Assembly: GCA_010671965.1 (NCBI GenBank)
Contig: JAAHIC010000236.1
Location: 1-6,888 of the forward strand
Origin: Leptolyngbya sp. SIO4C5
GTDB lineage: Bacteria > Cyanobacteriota > Cyanobacteriia > Phormidesmidales > Phormidesmidaceae
DNA length: 6,888 nucleotides
Reading direction: 5' to 3'
Shown here: piece by piece, positions 5,487-6,888 of the stretch
Layout: each line of letters starts with the position of its first letter
Numbering within the stretch: the first letter of the stretch is position 1
Notes under the pieces: generated by a model
Databases searched by the model: none
The model's input: the letters and a program-made list of their open reading frames with translations, nothing else
Told to the model about the DNA's origin: nothing
Translations under genes and position numbers: made by a program

Positions 5487-6827
5487 CTAAGCATTCACCA
5501 CTTCTTGTGGCTTGATTAGCTCAGTTTCCATCTCGCGGGCAACCTGATCGGCGACTGAGGGAATTTCGTCATGGCCGGTAATCAGACGGACGCCGCGCTT
5601 ACGGGTGAAATAGTTCCAGGCCCACTGGGTCAGTACTAGCAGCTTGTTATCAAACTCGATTAGGAAATAGATGTGGACAATAATCCAGGTCAGCCATGCC
5701 GGAAAGCCCCACATCTTCAAGGTGCCGATGTTGGCAACCGCCGCGTTGCGACCAATCACCGCCATGCTGCCCTTGTCCTTGTAAACGAACGTGGGCGCTT
5801 CCTCACCGACTAGACGTTTGCGAATTACCTTGGCAATATGCTCACCCTGCTGCATGGCTACAGAAGCAACGCCGGGCAGCGGGCGATCGCCCTGATGCGC
5901 GTAGTGGGCTAAGTCCCCCACCACGTAAAGATTAGGATAGTCCTTGATGCTGAAGTCCGGCTCCACCATAACGCGGCCTACTCGATCTAGCTCCGCGCCT
6001 GTGCAGTCAGCGATCGCCTTGCCCATCGGCGAAGCCTTAACGCCTGCCGCCCACAGAACGGTATAGGCCTGGAGCTGCTCTAGCTGATCGCCGCTTTTAA
6101 TCGTGACGATATCGCCTTCAATGTTAGTCACTAGGGAATTCGTCTGAACCGTGACCCCTAGCTTTTCCAGCGACTTTTGGGCCTTGGCTGAGAGTTCAGC
6201 CGGATAGGGCGGCAGCACCCGATCCATACCCTCGACCAGCAGGATTTTAGTCTGCGTTGTGTCAATGTTGCGGAAGTCCTCCTTGAGCGTCCCTAAGGCC
6301 AGTTCAGCTAACGCCCCGGCTAGCTCCACGCCAGTCGGGCCGCCGCCTACAACCACAAAAGTTTGCAGGGCTTTACGCTTTTGCGGATCAGTTTCCTTCT
6401 CAGCCGCTTCAAAAGCCAGGAAAATCCGTCGCCGCACTTCTAGCGCATCCTCAACCGTCTTCATGCCAGGGGCAATGTCCGCCCATTCGTCCCGGCCAAA
6501 GTAGTGATGACTGACGCCTGTAGCCACAATCAGGCTATCGTAGGGCACAACTTCACCGTTCTTGAGGAATACCTGGCGCTCATCAGGATTGACGCGGATA
6601 ACTTCGCCCATCAGGACGCGGGTGTTTTTCTGGTCGCTGAGCACCGAGCGCAGTGGCGAAGAAATATCTCCGGCTGAGAGTCCACCTGTTGCCACCTGAT
6701 AAAGCAGTGGCTGAAATAAGTGGAAGTTGCGTTTGTCAATCAGCGTTACCTTGACTGGAGCTTTGCCCAGAGATTTAGCTGCATAAAGGCCACCAAAACC
6801 GCCACCGATGATTACCACGTGGTGCAT
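5487..6827 (-). CDS. ndh: Type II NADH dehydrogenase (NDH-2), NAD(P)/FAD-dependent oxidoreductase
   Basis: This single-subunit, non-proton-pumping enzyme oxidises NAD(P)H and reduces membrane quinone. The 446 residues show an FAD dinucleotide fold at the very start (VVIIGGGFGGLYAAK, 4-18) and a second fold for the nicotinamide nucleotide (VVVGGGPTGVELAG, 158-171). Glu199 ends the next strand, which favours NADH over NADPH. Then come the FAD-contacting YVVGDLA (301-307) and a quinone-site stretch, ASVAMQQGEH (321-330). The C-terminal part (about 373-406) is rich in Trp and hydrophobic residues and probably anchors the protein to the membrane. Cyanobacteria carry several paralogues (ndbA, ndbB, ndbC); I cannot tell which this is. 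The reading frame stays open upstream to the window edge (6888) with no ATG or GTG, so the true start may lie outside. It probably shares a transcript with sdhB. Confidence 0.92.
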   Translation of the reverse strand: MHHVVIIGGGFGGLYAAKSLGKAPVKVTLIDKRNFHLFQPLLYQVATGGLSAGDISSPLRSVLSDQKNTRVLMGEVIRVNPDERQVFLKNGEVVPYDSLIVATGVSHHYFGRDEWADIAPGMKTVEDALEVRRRIFLAFEAAEKETDPQKRKALQTFVVVGGGPTGVELAGALAELALGTLKEDFRNIDTTQTKILLVEGMDRVLPPYPAELSAKAQKSLEKLGVTVQTNSLVTNIEGDIVTIKSGDQLEQLQAYTVLWAAGVKASPMGKAIADCTGAELDRVGRVMVEPDFSIKDYPNLYVVGDLAHYAHQGDRPLPGVASVAMQQGEHIAKVIRKRLVGEEAPTFVYKDKGSMAVIGRNAAVANIGTLKMWGFPAWLTWIIVHIYFLIEFDNKLLVLTQWAWNYFTRKRGVRLITGHDEIPSVADQVAREMETELIKPQEVVNA

Positions 6828-6888
6828 AGATTCTGACGGGCCTGTAACTACTTTTTCGGGAGCTTGGGTGCGCTGAAGGACTGCTGTC

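Overview
The window looks like cyanobacterial chromosome. The octamer GCGATCGC (HIP1, typical of many cyanobacteria) occurs 13 times in 6.9 kb, the NDH-2 and SdhB proteins read as respiratory-chain types found in cyanobacteria, and most starts lack a clear Shine-Dalgarno sequence, which is common in that phylum. The genus cannot be fixed from the sequence alone.

Layout: (1) Positions 1-763, minus strand: cdsA (CDP-diacylglycerol synthase), cut at its C-terminus by the window edge. (2) Positions 764-1333: a 570-base gap between divergent genes. Its right-hand part holds an in-frame, stop-interrupted remnant of the 3' end of a sensor histidine kinase; the rest is undefined apart from a weak hairpin and an AT-rich stretch. 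(3) Positions 1334-3416, plus strand: a tight pair, a HAD-superfamily hydrolase and, 7 bases later, a NurA-domain nuclease with a four-cysteine cluster and a G-rich low-complexity insert. (4) Positions 3542-4552, plus strand: a stand-alone seven-bladed WD40 propeller protein with exact 42-residue periodicity, preceded by a short leader with repeated and inverted motifs. (5) Positions 4623-6827, minus strand: the iron-sulfur subunit of succinate dehydrogenase (sdhB) downstream of a type II NADH dehydrogenase, with a 10-bp hairpin in the 123-base gap between them.

How they fit together: ndh and sdhB both feed electrons to the membrane quinone pool and could share a transcript. HAD and nurA are probably co-transcribed, which suggests nucleic-acid or nucleotide processing, but their joint role is unknown. 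cdsA is phospholipid housekeeping. I found no mobile element, CRISPR array, or tRNA or rRNA gene. The points most worth a second look are the histidine-kinase remnant, the cysteine cluster and insert in NurA, and the very regular WD40 protein next to the nuclease. I see no convincing evidence of a complete new system.
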